Source: Salinisphaera orenii subsp. orenii MK-B5 (GTDB taxonomy: Bacteria > Pseudomonadota > Gammaproteobacteria > Nevskiales > Salinisphaeraceae). From it: a stretch of DNA of 64,000 bases. Of this stretch, positions 16,945 to 25,676 are shown piece after piece; position 1 is the stretch's first letter, and each line of letters opens with the position of its first letter. The stretch covers positions 310,001 through 374,000 of the forward strand of contig NZ_AYKH01000001.1 of assembly GCF_003788635.1 (NCBI RefSeq), given 5' to 3'. Position numbers and translations under genes: made by a program. The notes beneath the pieces are model-generated. The model did no database searches and was not told where the DNA came from. It saw only the letters and a list, made by a program, of their open reading frames with translations.

Positions 16945-17649
16945 CTAGATCCCCAGATAGGCTCGGCGCACATGGTCGTTGCCGAGCAGTGCATCGGCCG
17001 TATCGGCCATGGTGACGCGGCCGTTTTCCAGCACGTAGCCGCGATCCGCCGCCTTGAGCGTCTGATAGACGTTCTGCTCGACGATCAGCACCGTGGTACC
17101 GGTACGCGCGATGCGCTCGATGACCTCGAACACCTGGGCGACGATGATCGGCGCCAGGCCGAGCGACGGTTCGTCGAACATGAGCAGGCGGGGCCGCGCC
17201 ATCATGCCGCGGCCGATCGCCACCATCTGCTGCTCGCCACCCGACAGCGACTCGGCGCGCTGGTCGAGCCGTTCGCCGATCCGGGGGAACATGGCGACGA
17301 CTTCCTCCAGACGCTGCTTCAGGCCCTCCTGGGCTCCGCGCCGGTACGCGCCCATCTGCAGGTTCTCGCGAACGGTCATGTCCGGAAACAGCTGCCGCGC
17401 CTCGGGGATCATGGTGATGCCGAGGTCCACGATGTCGTGCGACGCCATGCCGGCGATGTTCTGCCCCTCGAAGCGGATTTCGCCCCGGTTCGGGGTGACC
17501 AGTCCGGAGATCGTGCGCAGGGTCGTGGTCTTGCCGGCGCCGTTGCCGCCCACGATCGTGACGACCTCGCCCTCCTCGACCGAGAGATCGACGTCTTCGA
17601 GAACATTGATGGCGCCGTACCCGGCGCTCACGTTATTGAGCTGCAGCAT
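16945..17649 (-). CDS. livF: LIV-type ABC transporter ATP-binding protein LivF
   Basis: This 234-residue ATPase belongs to the hydrophobic amino-acid uptake class. It shows Walker A GGNGAGKTT, the signature LSGGEQQMVAIGRGM, Walker B LLMFDEPSLGLAP and the LivF-type start MLQLNNVSAGYG. GGAG precedes the ATG. The start overlaps the end of the LivMG gene by 17 bases, consistent with one transcript. In this cluster the importer need not carry amino acids, because LIV systems also take up aromatic and short-chain acids. Confidence 0.95.
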   Translation of the reverse strand: MLQLNNVSAGYGAINVLEDVDLSVEEGEVVTIVGGNGAGKTTTLRTISGLVTPNRGEIRFEGQNIAGMASHDIVDLGITMIPEARQLFPDMTVRENLQMGAYRRGAQEGLKQRLEEVVAMFPRIGERLDQRAESLSGGEQQMVAIGRGMMARPRLLMFDEPSLGLAPIIVAQVFEVIERIARTGTTVLIVEQNVYQTLKAADRGYVLENGRVTMADTADALLGNDHVRRAYLGI

Positions 17650-19438
17650 CGACCGACTCCTTTCCGAGATAGGCTTCGATCACCGCCTCCTGGCGCACGA
17701 CGTCCTCCGGCGCGCCCTCGGCAATGACTTCGCCGGAATTGATCACGATCACGCGGTCGGACAGCGACATGATCGCCTGCATGACGTGCTCGATCGCGAT
17801 GATGCTCACGCCGCTGTCGCGAATCGCCCGGACGAGCTCGATCGCCTCCTGAAGATCGGCGCGGTTGATCCCGGCCATCACCTCGTCGAGCAGCAGCACG
17901 CGCGGCTCCATGGCCATCACGCGGGCGATCTCCAGCCGCTTCAGTCCCCCGATCGGCAGACCGCGCGCCTCGTCGTCGAGATAGCGCGCCAGGCCCATGC
18001 GGTGGGCGATCTCGCGCGCCGAGCGACGCGCATCCGCCACCGCGGGATGCCGATGGAAGGCACCGACCATGATGTTCTCCTCCACCGTCATCGCGGCAAA
18101 GGGCTGCACGATCTGGAAGGTCCGCCCGAGCTGAAGGCGAGCGAAATCCCCGGGGCTGGCCGGCGAATGGAAATGCCCGTCAGCGCCGCGGATCGACACC
18201 CGGCCGCTATCCGGCTTGAGAAAGCCCGACAGCATGTTGAACACCGTGGTCTTGCCGGCCCCGTTCGGACCGATCACGCCGAGCACCTCGCCTTTGCGGA
18301 GCGTCAGCGAGACGTCGTTGGTCACGTGCAGCCCGCCGAAGTGCTTGTCCAGATGTTCGGCCTGCAGCACGACATCGCCGATCGGCGCGCGCTGGGCCTG
18401 CGTGCGGCTCGGCGCCGATGTCGTTGCACCTGCGCCGTCATCGTCACGCGCGGCCGGCCCCGCCCCGAAGAAACGTGAGAGCACGCTCATCAGCCCGTCG
18501 GGCATGAACAGCACGGCGATCACGAGCACGCTGCCGTAGACGAAGCCGTGGAGTCCCACCGCTTCCGCACCGAGCCAGCCGCGGGCCAGTTCGGTGACCG
18601 GAACCAGCAGGATCGTGCCGACCAACGGCCCGAAGACCGTGCCGATGCCGCCGATCAGCGCGAACATCGCGATCTGGATCGAGAACGTCAGCGAGAACAC
18701 CGAACCCGGTTCGATGAAGGTCAGATACATCGCGTGGAACGTGCCGAGCATCGCGGTCAGCGCCGCCGATATGGCCACCGCGAGCAGCCGCATCTTGACG
18801 GTGCCGATGCCGGCGCTGCGGGCAGCCGACTCGCGCTCGCGCGTGGCCACGAGATAGAAACCCCAGCGGTGCTGGCGCAGGCCCCAGGCCACGAGCAGCG
18901 TGAGCAGCATCAGCCCGAAGGCGATGATCAGCGACGGCAGGCGATCCTGGAAGATCATCCACATCCAGCCGGTTTCCAGCGGCACCATCATGCCGGTGGC
19001 GCCGCCGGTCACGCCGCTGAAATGGAGCGCGAGCACGCGAAACACCTCGAGAAAGGCGATCGAGGCCAGCGCGAAGAACGGGCCGTGCAGCCGGAAACAG
19101 GGATAGCTTATGGCCACGGCGACCACCGCTGCCACGCCGCCCCCGGCGAACATGCCGAGCCACGGCGTCACGCCGGCGTTCACCAGCATCATGCCGACGT
19201 AGGCGCCGATGCCGTAGAAGGCCGCGTGGCCCAGCGACAGCTGGCCGGCGTAACCGCCGACGATGTTCCAGGCCGTGGACAGGCCCGCGAAAATGCAGAT
19301 CGTGATGAAGATGTGATAGACGAATGCGTCGTCGATGACGACCGGCAGCACGAACAGCGCGGCGAGCACGCCGGCGAGCGCGACCGGCGCACGCCATCCG
19401 TCACGGTTACGAGGCAGAGACAACGTAGAAGTACTCAT
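17633..19438 (-). CDS. Fused LIV-type ABC transporter permease/ATPase (LivM-LivG)
   Basis: This 601-residue protein joins two subunits usually made separately. Residues about 1-315 are LivM permease (YAGQLSLGHAAFYGIGAYVG and GGIGTVFGPLVGTILL). A linker of about 40 residues follows (AGATTSAPSRTQAQ). Residues about 355-595 are LivG, with Walker A GPNGAGKTTVFNML and Walker B VLLLDEVMAGIN. The LivG signature loop, usually LSYGxQR, reads LPIGGLKRLEIARVM, a variant seen in the family. The fusion fixes a 1:1 permease:ATPase ratio. It is followed by LivF and preceded by LivH in the same operon. Confidence 0.93.
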   Translation of the reverse strand: MSTSTLSLPRNRDGWRAPVALAGVLAALFVLPVVIDDAFVYHIFITICIFAGLSTAWNIVGGYAGQLSLGHAAFYGIGAYVGMMLVNAGVTPWLGMFAGGGVAAVVAVAISYPCFRLHGPFFALASIAFLEVFRVLALHFSGVTGGATGMMVPLETGWMWMIFQDRLPSLIIAFGLMLLTLLVAWGLRQHRWGFYLVATRERESAARSAGIGTVKMRLLAVAISAALTAMLGTFHAMYLTFIEPGSVFSLTFSIQIAMFALIGGIGTVFGPLVGTILLVPVTELARGWLGAEAVGLHGFVYGSVLVIAVLFMPDGLMSVLSRFFGAGPAARDDDGAGATTSAPSRTQAQRAPIGDVVLQAEHLDKHFGGLHVTNDVSLTLRKGEVLGVIGPNGAGKTTVFNMLSGFLKPDSGRVSIRGADGHFHSPASPGDFARLQLGRTFQIVQPFAAMTVEENIMVGAFHRHPAVADARRSAREIAHRMGLARYLDDEARGLPIGGLKRLEIARVMAMEPRVLLLDEVMAGINRADLQEAIELVRAIRDSGVSIIAIEHVMQAIMSLSDRVIVINSGEVIAEGAPEDVVRQEAVIEAYLGKESVDAAAQ

Positions 19439-19448
19439 GATCGGCCAC

Positions 19449-20333
19449 TCACGGGGAGACGTGGGAAAGATTGCGCCGGGCGCCGAACAGGCCGGACGGC
19501 CGGAAGATCAGCACCAGCAGGAAGATGCCGAAGACCGCGACTTCCTTGAGGTCCGAGCCGAGGTAGTAGCCGGCGAACGCGTCCACCAGCCCGATCACCA
19601 GCGCCGCGATGAATGCGCCGGTGATGCTGCCGAGACCGCCCATGACGACCACCACGAAGGCGATCAGCACGAAGTAGGTCCCGATGGTCGGCGACGCCGG
19701 ATACAGGGGCGCCACCAGCGTCGCCGCCACGCCCACGCAGGCCGCGCCGAGACCGAACGTCAGCACATAGACCCGCGAGACGTTGATGCCCATGAGCCGG
19801 GCCGCGGCACGGTTCTGGGCGGTCGCACGAATCGCCCGCCCCGGACGGGTGCGCGTCAGCAGCAGATGCAGCACGACCACGAGCACGATGGAGCTGAAGA
19901 AGATCACCAGCTGCCCGGTGAGCACGCCGACCGTGCCGACCCCGACGCTGTGGCGCAGCCCAGACGACGGCGTGTTGGCGATATCCGCCCCGAAGATCAG
20001 CAGCGCCAGATTGATGAGCGCGATCGACAGACCGACGGTCGCGAAGATCTGGACGTGTTCGTCCGAATTGCGCAGCCGCTCGATCACGAGCTTCTGTGTG
20101 AGCGCGCCCATCACGAACAGCGCCGGTACCGCCAGCAGCACGCTGGCATACGGATGCACGCCGAGCTGCGTCGTAACGAGATAGACGATATACATCCCCA
20201 CCATCAGGAACTCGCCGTGCGCGAAGTTGATGACGCGAGTGATGCCGAATATCAGCGTGAGCCCCACGCTGATCATGGCGTACAGCCCCCCGAGCATCAG
20301 CCCGTTGGCCGTTATCTGCAGAACGATTTCCAT
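19449..20333 (-). CDS. livH: LIV-type ABC transporter permease LivH
   Basis: This 294-residue permease has about eight helices. LivH hallmarks are GLMLGGLYAMISVGLTLIFG at the N-terminus, RVINFAHGEFLMVGMY, and GLGSITGAFIAALVIGLVDAFAG near the C-terminus. It forms the membrane pore with the LivM half of the fused protein. Ten bases separate it from the next gene. A strong hairpin lies between it and the upstream binding-protein gene. Confidence 0.95.
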   Translation of the reverse strand: MEIVLQITANGLMLGGLYAMISVGLTLIFGITRVINFAHGEFLMVGMYIVYLVTTQLGVHPYASVLLAVPALFVMGALTQKLVIERLRNSDEHVQIFATVGLSIALINLALLIFGADIANTPSSGLRHSVGVGTVGVLTGQLVIFFSSIVLVVVLHLLLTRTRPGRAIRATAQNRAAARLMGINVSRVYVLTFGLGAACVGVAATLVAPLYPASPTIGTYFVLIAFVVVVMGGLGSITGAFIAALVIGLVDAFAGYYLGSDLKEVAVFGIFLLVLIFRPSGLFGARRNLSHVSP

Positions 20334-20351
20334 GATCGACCCCGAAAAGGA

Positions 20352-20377
20352 GCCGGAGCCTGCGCACAGGCTCCGGC
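20352..20377 (-). terminator. Intercistronic hairpin between binding-protein gene and livH
   Basis: Perfect 11-bp arms (GCCGGAGCCTG and its complement) around a CGCA loop lie between the binding-protein stop and the livH start. There is no U-run. Such hairpins commonly let the binding protein be made in excess over the membrane subunits by protecting the upstream mRNA or causing partial termination. Confidence 0.6.
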
Positions 20378-20385
20378 GAATGACG

Positions 20386-21609
20386 CTAGTCTTGGAGTTT
20401 CAGCTCGGAGACTGCGGCCTCTTCCGGGAACACGGTCACCAGTTCACCGTCCTGCCACTGCATGCCCATCATCTTGGCGCGGGTGTTCTGGTTGTTCTCG
20501 CCGAACTTCACCCCGTAACCGGCAGCGGTCTCGCCCATGGGGATATCGATGGCATCCACCGCCTCGCGGATTTCGTCCGGTCCGAATCCGTCGGCGTCGT
20601 CGATGGCGTGCAGCAGAGCCATCGCGCCGGCGTAGTTGTTCAGCGAATGACCCGACCGCGGGGCGCTGTCGTACTTCGCCTTGTAGTCCTCGACGAACTC
20701 CTTCACGCCCGGAGCGAACTCGGGATTGACGTTGTACTGCGTGAAGTCGGCATCGAGAACGCCGTCGATGACGTCCTCACCGACCGCCTCGGCCGTGGGC
20801 TCCATGGAGTAGCCACCCCCGCCGCCGATGATCGCCTTCGGATCGTAGTTCTCCTCGTCGGCCTGACGCAGGAACAGCACCGAGTCGTTCTGATAGGAGG
20901 TCTGCAGAACGACATCCACGTTTTCTTCCTTCAGCAGGAGCACGATCGACGACATGTCGACGGTCGAGGCCGGGTAGGCCTGTTCGGCGACGACGTTGAG
21001 GCCGGCTTCTTCGGCGTACTTGTTCTCGAACTCGGCGACGGAGCTGCCGTAACTCGAATCCTCGTGAATGATCCCGATGCGCAGCTCGCTCGGATCCATG
21101 CCGAGCTCAGGCGCGACCGACTCCACGATCATGTCGACGATGGTTCGCGCCATGTCCTTGGCGGTCGGATTCGTGCGGTACAGATAGCCCAGATCGCGGC
21201 TGGTCACCTTCTCCGCGACCGCGCCCAGCTCGAAATAGGGAATCCGGCTGAGCTCGGCGACCTGGCTGGCCGCGATCGAGCGCGAGGAGGAGTAGGTTCC
21301 GAAGATCGCCTTGACGCCCTCGCGCGCGATCAGCCGGCGTGCTTCACCGATCGCCTGATTGTTATCGACGGCATCACCCTGGACGAGTTTCACCTGCTCG
21401 CCCTGCACGCCGCCTTCGCTGTTGATCTGTTCGACGGCGAGTTCGAGCCCGCGCGCGCTCTCCTCGCCGAGCAGCGCCAGCTGGCCGCTGAACGGGTACA
21501 GCGCGCCGAACTTCACCTCGGCGTGGGCTGCACCCGCCCCGGCGCCCAGGGCGAGCGCGCTGGTCAGGCCGATCGCGGCGTATCGGAACATGGATCGTGA
21601 TTTCGACAT
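20386..21609 (-). CDS. LIV-type periplasmic substrate-binding protein
   Basis: This 407-residue type I binding protein has a signal peptide ending near GAAHAEVKFG. Its mature start, KFGALYPFSGQLALLGEES, is the usual LivK-like opening. ATG 21609 is chosen over ATG 21615 because GAGGAG is spaced correctly only for the former. The family covers branched-chain amino acids, amides, urea, and aromatic or short-chain acids. The long ligand-domain insert (GGGGGYSMEPTAEAVGED) suggests a non-classical ligand. It is followed by the permease and ATPase genes and preceded by a ThDP enzyme. Confidence 0.92.
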   Translation of the reverse strand: MSKSRSMFRYAAIGLTSALALGAGAGAAHAEVKFGALYPFSGQLALLGEESARGLELAVEQINSEGGVQGEQVKLVQGDAVDNNQAIGEARRLIAREGVKAIFGTYSSSRSIAASQVAELSRIPYFELGAVAEKVTSRDLGYLYRTNPTAKDMARTIVDMIVESVAPELGMDPSELRIGIIHEDSSYGSSVAEFENKYAEEAGLNVVAEQAYPASTVDMSSIVLLLKEENVDVVLQTSYQNDSVLFLRQADEENYDPKAIIGGGGGYSMEPTAEAVGEDVIDGVLDADFTQYNVNPEFAPGVKEFVEDYKAKYDSAPRSGHSLNNYAGAMALLHAIDDADGFGPDEIREAVDAIDIPMGETAAGYGVKFGENNQNTRAKMMGMQWQDGELVTVFPEEAAVSELKLQD

Positions 21610-21669
21610 GGTCATCTCCTCATTTTCTCGGGAACGTGCCGCCTTCAGGCGGGCGGCTACAGCGGTTGA

Positions 21670-23409
21670 TCAGATCGGCAGATCGAGGTTCGGGCTGTCC
21701 TTGAAGCTGGTGATCGGCGGATAGGCGCGCTCGTCGGTCACGACGTCGATGACCGTCACGGCCGTCGACGCCAGCCCCTGCTCGAGCGCAGCGCGATAGT
21801 CGGCCGGGTCCTCCACGCGTATGCCTTCACAGCCGCAGGCCCGCGCGATCGCGGCATGGTCGACCGCCGTGAACTCGCAGACATCGGTGTAATCGCCGTG
21901 CAGCACCTGCTCGGAGTGCTTCTGATAGCCCAGGATCTGGTTGTTCAGCACCGTGATCGTGATCGGCAGCCCCATGCGCCGTGCGGTTTCGAGCTCCGCC
22001 CAGACGTGGGCGAAGCCGCCGTCACCGGTCAGACAGAACACGGGCGCCTCCGGCCGGGCCGCCTTGGCGCCGAGCGCGAACGGAACGCCCCAGCCCAGAC
22101 CGGCGAGCCCACGCGGCGTGACGAAGCGGCTGCCCGCCCTGCGGGAGGTCAGGAAGTTGGCGACCCAGATCGAGGCATAGCTGGCATCCGCGACGACCAG
22201 CGTCTCGGGCGTCAGCACGGCGTCGAGATCCCGCATGAGGCGCTCGGGCCGGATCGGCCGGGCCTCCATGTCCACCAGCGATGCCAGATCGCTGCTCCAC
22301 GCCGCCCGGGCCTCGCCGATGCGGGTCTCCAGCTGTTCGCGGGCCTGCTCGCGGACGGACAGATCGGCCGCGGCGAGCCCGCGGTTCAGCGCCTGCAGGG
22401 TCAGGCGGGCGTCGCCGACCAGGCGCAGGGCTTCGTAGTTGCGCCCGACTTCCTGCGCGTCGATATCCAGATGAATATAACGGGCATTGTCCGGATACAG
22501 CGACCAGCTGTCGGTCCCGTTCTGGTTCGTGCGATTGCCGATCAGCAGAATGACGTCGGCTTCCGTCACCAGCGAACGCAGCGGCGCGGTGCGGCCGCGC
22601 TTGCCCATGAAATAGCCGACCACGCCGACCGACAACGGGTGCTGTTCATCGACCGCGCCCTTGCCCATGGCTGTCGTGGCGACGGGGAAGCCGAGCGCCT
22701 GCAGCTCGGCCAGCGCGTCACAGGCCTTCGAGCCGTGCACGCCGCCGCCGGCGATGATCAGCGGGCGTTGCGCGCCGGCGAGCAGGTCGACGGCTTCGCT
22801 GACGCGATCCGGATCGGCCACGCTCCGATCCAGCGGATAGGTGCCGAGATCGGCCTGCCGCGCCCTGGCGGGCCCGGGGAGTTCGTCGTCGAGTACGTCC
22901 ACGGGTACCAGCAGCACGGCCGGGCCGCCGCGCCCGGAGGCGGCCGCGGTGAACGCCATGTCGACATAGTCGTCGATGCGCTCGGCCTGATTGACACGCC
23001 GCACCCACTTGCTGACGCCCTTGAACAGCTCGAGGTGGTCCAGTTCCTGGAATGCGTTGCGGTCGGTGTTGGACCGCGCGACGTCCTGGACGATGGCCAC
23101 CATCGGCGTCGATGCGGTCAACGCCTCGCCCAGGCCGGCCACCAGCAGCGTGGCCGCCGGCCCGTTCTGCGCGGAGACCACCGACACGCGCCCGGACACC
23201 CGGGCATAGGCGTCCGCCATCGCCGCTCCGGCGTTCTCAGTGCGATACCCGATCTGGCGGATGCCGTAGTCGGGCCCGGCGAGAAAGAGCTTCGACGGAA
23301 TGCTCTGACCGAATATCTCCGTGACGCCGTGGCGTGCCAATGCCGCCGCCAGGCGCTGGGCCCCCGTTTTCGTGTTCGACTCGTTCCGGCTCGACGCACC
23401 TGTATCCAT
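21670..23409 (-). CDS. Thiamine-diphosphate-dependent enzyme (acetolactate synthase/benzoylformate decarboxylase-like)
   Basis: This 579-residue ThDP enzyme has all three domains. The N-terminal PYR domain carries the cofactor-activating Glu in GYRTENAGAAMADAYAR. The middle domain includes RPLIIAGGGVHGSKA. The C-terminal PP domain has the Mg/ThDP motif GDGGFAHVWAELETA...LNN. GAGGAG lies seven bases before ATG 23409. Annotated relatives are often called acetolactate synthases, but there is no regulatory subunit and no ilv context. A 2-keto-acid decarboxylase or carboligase in a degradation route is more likely. The substrate is unknown. Confidence 0.87.
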   Translation of the reverse strand: MDTGASSRNESNTKTGAQRLAAALARHGVTEIFGQSIPSKLFLAGPDYGIRQIGYRTENAGAAMADAYARVSGRVSVVSAQNGPAATLLVAGLGEALTASTPMVAIVQDVARSNTDRNAFQELDHLELFKGVSKWVRRVNQAERIDDYVDMAFTAAASGRGGPAVLLVPVDVLDDELPGPARARQADLGTYPLDRSVADPDRVSEAVDLLAGAQRPLIIAGGGVHGSKACDALAELQALGFPVATTAMGKGAVDEQHPLSVGVVGYFMGKRGRTAPLRSLVTEADVILLIGNRTNQNGTDSWSLYPDNARYIHLDIDAQEVGRNYEALRLVGDARLTLQALNRGLAAADLSVREQAREQLETRIGEARAAWSSDLASLVDMEARPIRPERLMRDLDAVLTPETLVVADASYASIWVANFLTSRRAGSRFVTPRGLAGLGWGVPFALGAKAARPEAPVFCLTGDGGFAHVWAELETARRMGLPITITVLNNQILGYQKHSEQVLHGDYTDVCEFTAVDHAAIARACGCEGIRVEDPADYRAALEQGLASTAVTVIDVVTDERAYPPITSFKDSPNLDLPI

Positions 23410-23457
23410 TCTCGATCTCCTCTTTTTTCGATCTTCGCTGTGGCAGAACGCGCGTCG

Positions 23458-24471
23458 TCAGCCGGCCGCCGGCGTCTCGAGCACGACCTTGCCGATATGG
23501 GGGGCGTCCATGCGCTCGTGCGCGGCCACGACATCGGCCAGCGCGTAGGTCGAATCGATGACCGGACGGCAGCGGCCCTCGGCCCAGAGGGGCGTCGCGA
23601 AGTCCGCGAGTGCCGCGGCGATTTCCGCCTTGGCCTCGACGCTGCGCGCCCGCAGCGTCGAGCCCGTGAACGTGACCCGCTTGGGCATGAGATGCCGCAG
23701 ATCGATGGTGGCTTGCGGGCCCTGCATCAGCGCGATCTGAACGACGCGCCCGTCCACGGCCGCGACCTGCAGATTGCGATCGACATAGTCTCCGGCGACC
23801 ATGTCCAGCACGACGTCCACACCGCGGCCGTTGGTGCGGTCGTGGATCTCGGAGACGAAATCGACCGCTCGGTAATTCAGCGCCACCTCTGCACCCAGCG
23901 CCCGGCAGCGCTCGCACTTGTCCTCACTGCCGGCGGTGACGTAGACCGTGGCCCCGCGCGCCACGGCGAGCTGGATCGCGGTCGTGCCGATGCCGGAACT
24001 GCCGCCGTGGACCAGCAGCGTCTCGCCGGCCTTCAACCCGCCGCGCTCGAACACGTTCGTCCAGACCGTGAAGAAGGTCTCCGGAACCGCGGCCGCCTCC
24101 ACCATCGAAAAGCCGTCGGGCACCGACAGCGCGTTGCGGTCGTCGACCACCGCGTATTCGCTGTAGCCGCCGCTGGCGACCAGCGCCATGACCCGGTCGC
24201 CGACGGCGAAGCGCTCGACGCCGTCGGCCACGGCCACCACCTCGCCGGCGATCTCCAGCCCGAGCACGTCGTTGGCGCCCGGCGGCGGCGGATAGTTGCC
24301 CATGCGCTGCATCACGTCGGGCCGATTCACGCCGGCCGCCGCCACCCGTACGAGCAGTTCGCGCCCGGCCGGCCCCGGCACCGGCCGGGATTCGGTTCGC
24401 AGCGCCGCCGGCCCGCCCGGCTCCGGGGCGGTGACGACGGTCATGGTCTCGGGCAAGGCTGCAGCGTTCAT
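23458..24471 (-). CDS. NAD(P)H quinone oxidoreductase-like MDR enzyme
   Basis: This 337-residue zinc-free medium-chain oxidoreductase is of the QOR/PIG3 type. The N-terminal catalytic domain contains AAGVNRPDVMQRMGNYPPPPG. The cofactor domain has LLVHGGSSGIGTTAIQLA and YVTAGSEDKCERCRALGA. No structural zinc cysteines are present. Start ATG 24471 overlaps the upstream dehydrogenase stop by four bases. It may reduce an enone or quinone intermediate of the pathway in this cluster. Confidence 0.9.
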   Translation of the reverse strand: MNAAALPETMTVVTAPEPGGPAALRTESRPVPGPAGRELLVRVAAAGVNRPDVMQRMGNYPPPPGANDVLGLEIAGEVVAVADGVERFAVGDRVMALVASGGYSEYAVVDDRNALSVPDGFSMVEAAAVPETFFTVWTNVFERGGLKAGETLLVHGGSSGIGTTAIQLAVARGATVYVTAGSEDKCERCRALGAEVALNYRAVDFVSEIHDRTNGRGVDVVLDMVAGDYVDRNLQVAAVDGRVVQIALMQGPQATIDLRHLMPKRVTFTGSTLRARSVEAKAEIAAALADFATPLWAEGRCRPVIDSTYALADVVAAHERMDAPHIGKVVLETPAAG

Positions 24472-25508
24472 GTGGTCTCCGGCTTGAGCAGAATCTTCAT
24501 CGCGTCGCGGTTTCGGGCCCGCTCGAACCCGTCGATCGCATCCGCCAGCGGGAGGCGATCGGTGATCATTTCGGACAGGCGTTCTCCGTGCTCGGCGAGT
24601 ACCGCGAGCACACGCGGCCATGCCGCGGCCTTGGTGTCGTGTGCCGCCCGCAGCTGTTTCTTGTCGCGCACGAGTTGCGTGAGCGGAATCTCGATCGGCT
24701 GGCTGTGGATACCGGCGACGACCAGGATGCCGCTCGATCTCAGCACGGCGAGGCCCTGATGAACGGAGTCCACGACCCCGGTCGCCTCGATGACGCGATC
24801 GACCGGCCGGCTGAAGACGCGCTGCACGGCGTCGGCCAACGGCTCGTCGGCCAGGTCGACGCAATGTTCGACGCCCATCCGGCGGGCCAGCGCGAGCCGA
24901 CCGCTGTCGTGCAGCCCGGCCAGGAGCACCGGCGCGCAGCCGCGGTGCTGGGCCAGCCAGGCCAGCGCCACACCGATGGGCCCCGGGCCCAGAACCACCA
25001 CCGCGTCGCCGGCCGCGCATTCGCCCACGTCCAGCGCGTTCTCGGCGATCGACAGCGGCTCGCTGAGGGCGGCCAGATCGAGATCCAGGCCCTCGGGCAG
25101 CCGATAGCAGTTGCCGGCGGGCACGTTGACGCGGGCGGCGAAGCCGCCGTCGATGTGCAGGCCGATGACTTCGCGCGCCTGACAATCCTGGGGACGTTCG
25201 GCGCGACAGTGGAAGCAGTCGCCGCAGGCCGTCGTGGGCCATGCGGTCACGCGATCGCCGACGCGAAACGACGTCGTGGCGCTGCCCGCAGCGGCGACGG
25301 TGCCGGCGAATTCGTGGCCCAGCGTGACCGGCAGCCGGTCGTGCATGAACTCGTAGCCGGGCGTCGACTCGTAGACGTGCAGATCGCTGCCGCAGATGCC
25401 CGTGGCAGCGATCTCGATCTGCACCTCGTGGGCCGCCGGCGGGCCCGGCTCGTCCACCTCGACGACGTCCAGCCCGAACGCGGTGCTCGTCTTGCGCAAC
25501 GCCAGCAT
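24468..25508 (-). CDS. Zinc-dependent alcohol dehydrogenase (MDR, sorbitol/threonine DH-like)
   Basis: This 346-residue MDR enzyme has a catalytic zinc site (GICGSDLHVYESTPG, GHEFAGTV) and a structural zinc loop with clustered cysteines (CGDCFHCRAERPQDC). The nucleotide fold is marked by VVVLGPGPIGVALAWLA. GGAG five bases upstream selects ATG 25508 over GTG 25511. It is the first gene of the long minus-strand cluster and lies opposite the GntR regulator, so it is likely the first product induced. It would oxidise a secondary or polyol alcohol; the exact substrate is unknown. Confidence 0.92.
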   Translation of the reverse strand: MLALRKTSTAFGLDVVEVDEPGPPAAHEVQIEIAATGICGSDLHVYESTPGYEFMHDRLPVTLGHEFAGTVAAAGSATTSFRVGDRVTAWPTTACGDCFHCRAERPQDCQAREVIGLHIDGGFAARVNVPAGNCYRLPEGLDLDLAALSEPLSIAENALDVGECAAGDAVVVLGPGPIGVALAWLAQHRGCAPVLLAGLHDSGRLALARRMGVEHCVDLADEPLADAVQRVFSRPVDRVIEATGVVDSVHQGLAVLRSSGILVVAGIHSQPIEIPLTQLVRDKKQLRAAHDTKAAAWPRVLAVLAEHGERLSEMITDRLPLADAIDGFERARNRDAMKILLKPETT

Positions 25509-25608
25509 CACTTCTCCTCTGTCCTCGCTTTACCGACGGCCGCTTGTATCGGTTTCTGTCTTCGCAGCCGGCCGTCGCATAATCGGATTGAGCACAACCC
25601 GATGCTCG

Positions 25609-25644
25609 TTACATGTAATTTGTTATAACGAATACTGGATAACA
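25609..25644. promoter_or_regulatory. Inverted repeats in the divergent promoter region, candidate GntR operators
   Basis: In the 168-base gap between the dehydrogenase and the FCD-type regulator lie TTACATGTAA (25609-25618, perfect palindrome) and GTTATAAC (25622-25629, perfect palindrome). A wider dyad pairs TGTTAT (25621-25626) with ATAACA (25639-25644). The area is AT-rich against a GC-rich background. FCD-GntR proteins usually bind short dyads here. Binding is inferred. Confidence 0.5.
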
Positions 25645-25676
25645 ACTTCTCACTCTGTCAACCCACGCCCTCGCTT

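Noticed and set aside
21670-23409. Biosynthetic acetolactate synthase (ilvB)
   Set aside because: No small subunit, no ilv genes, and a catabolic neighbourhood.
21856-24759. A 967-codon plus-strand open frame
   Set aside because: It is antisense to the ThDP enzyme and dehydrogenase genes, which have clear domains. Long antisense frames are common in GC-rich DNA.
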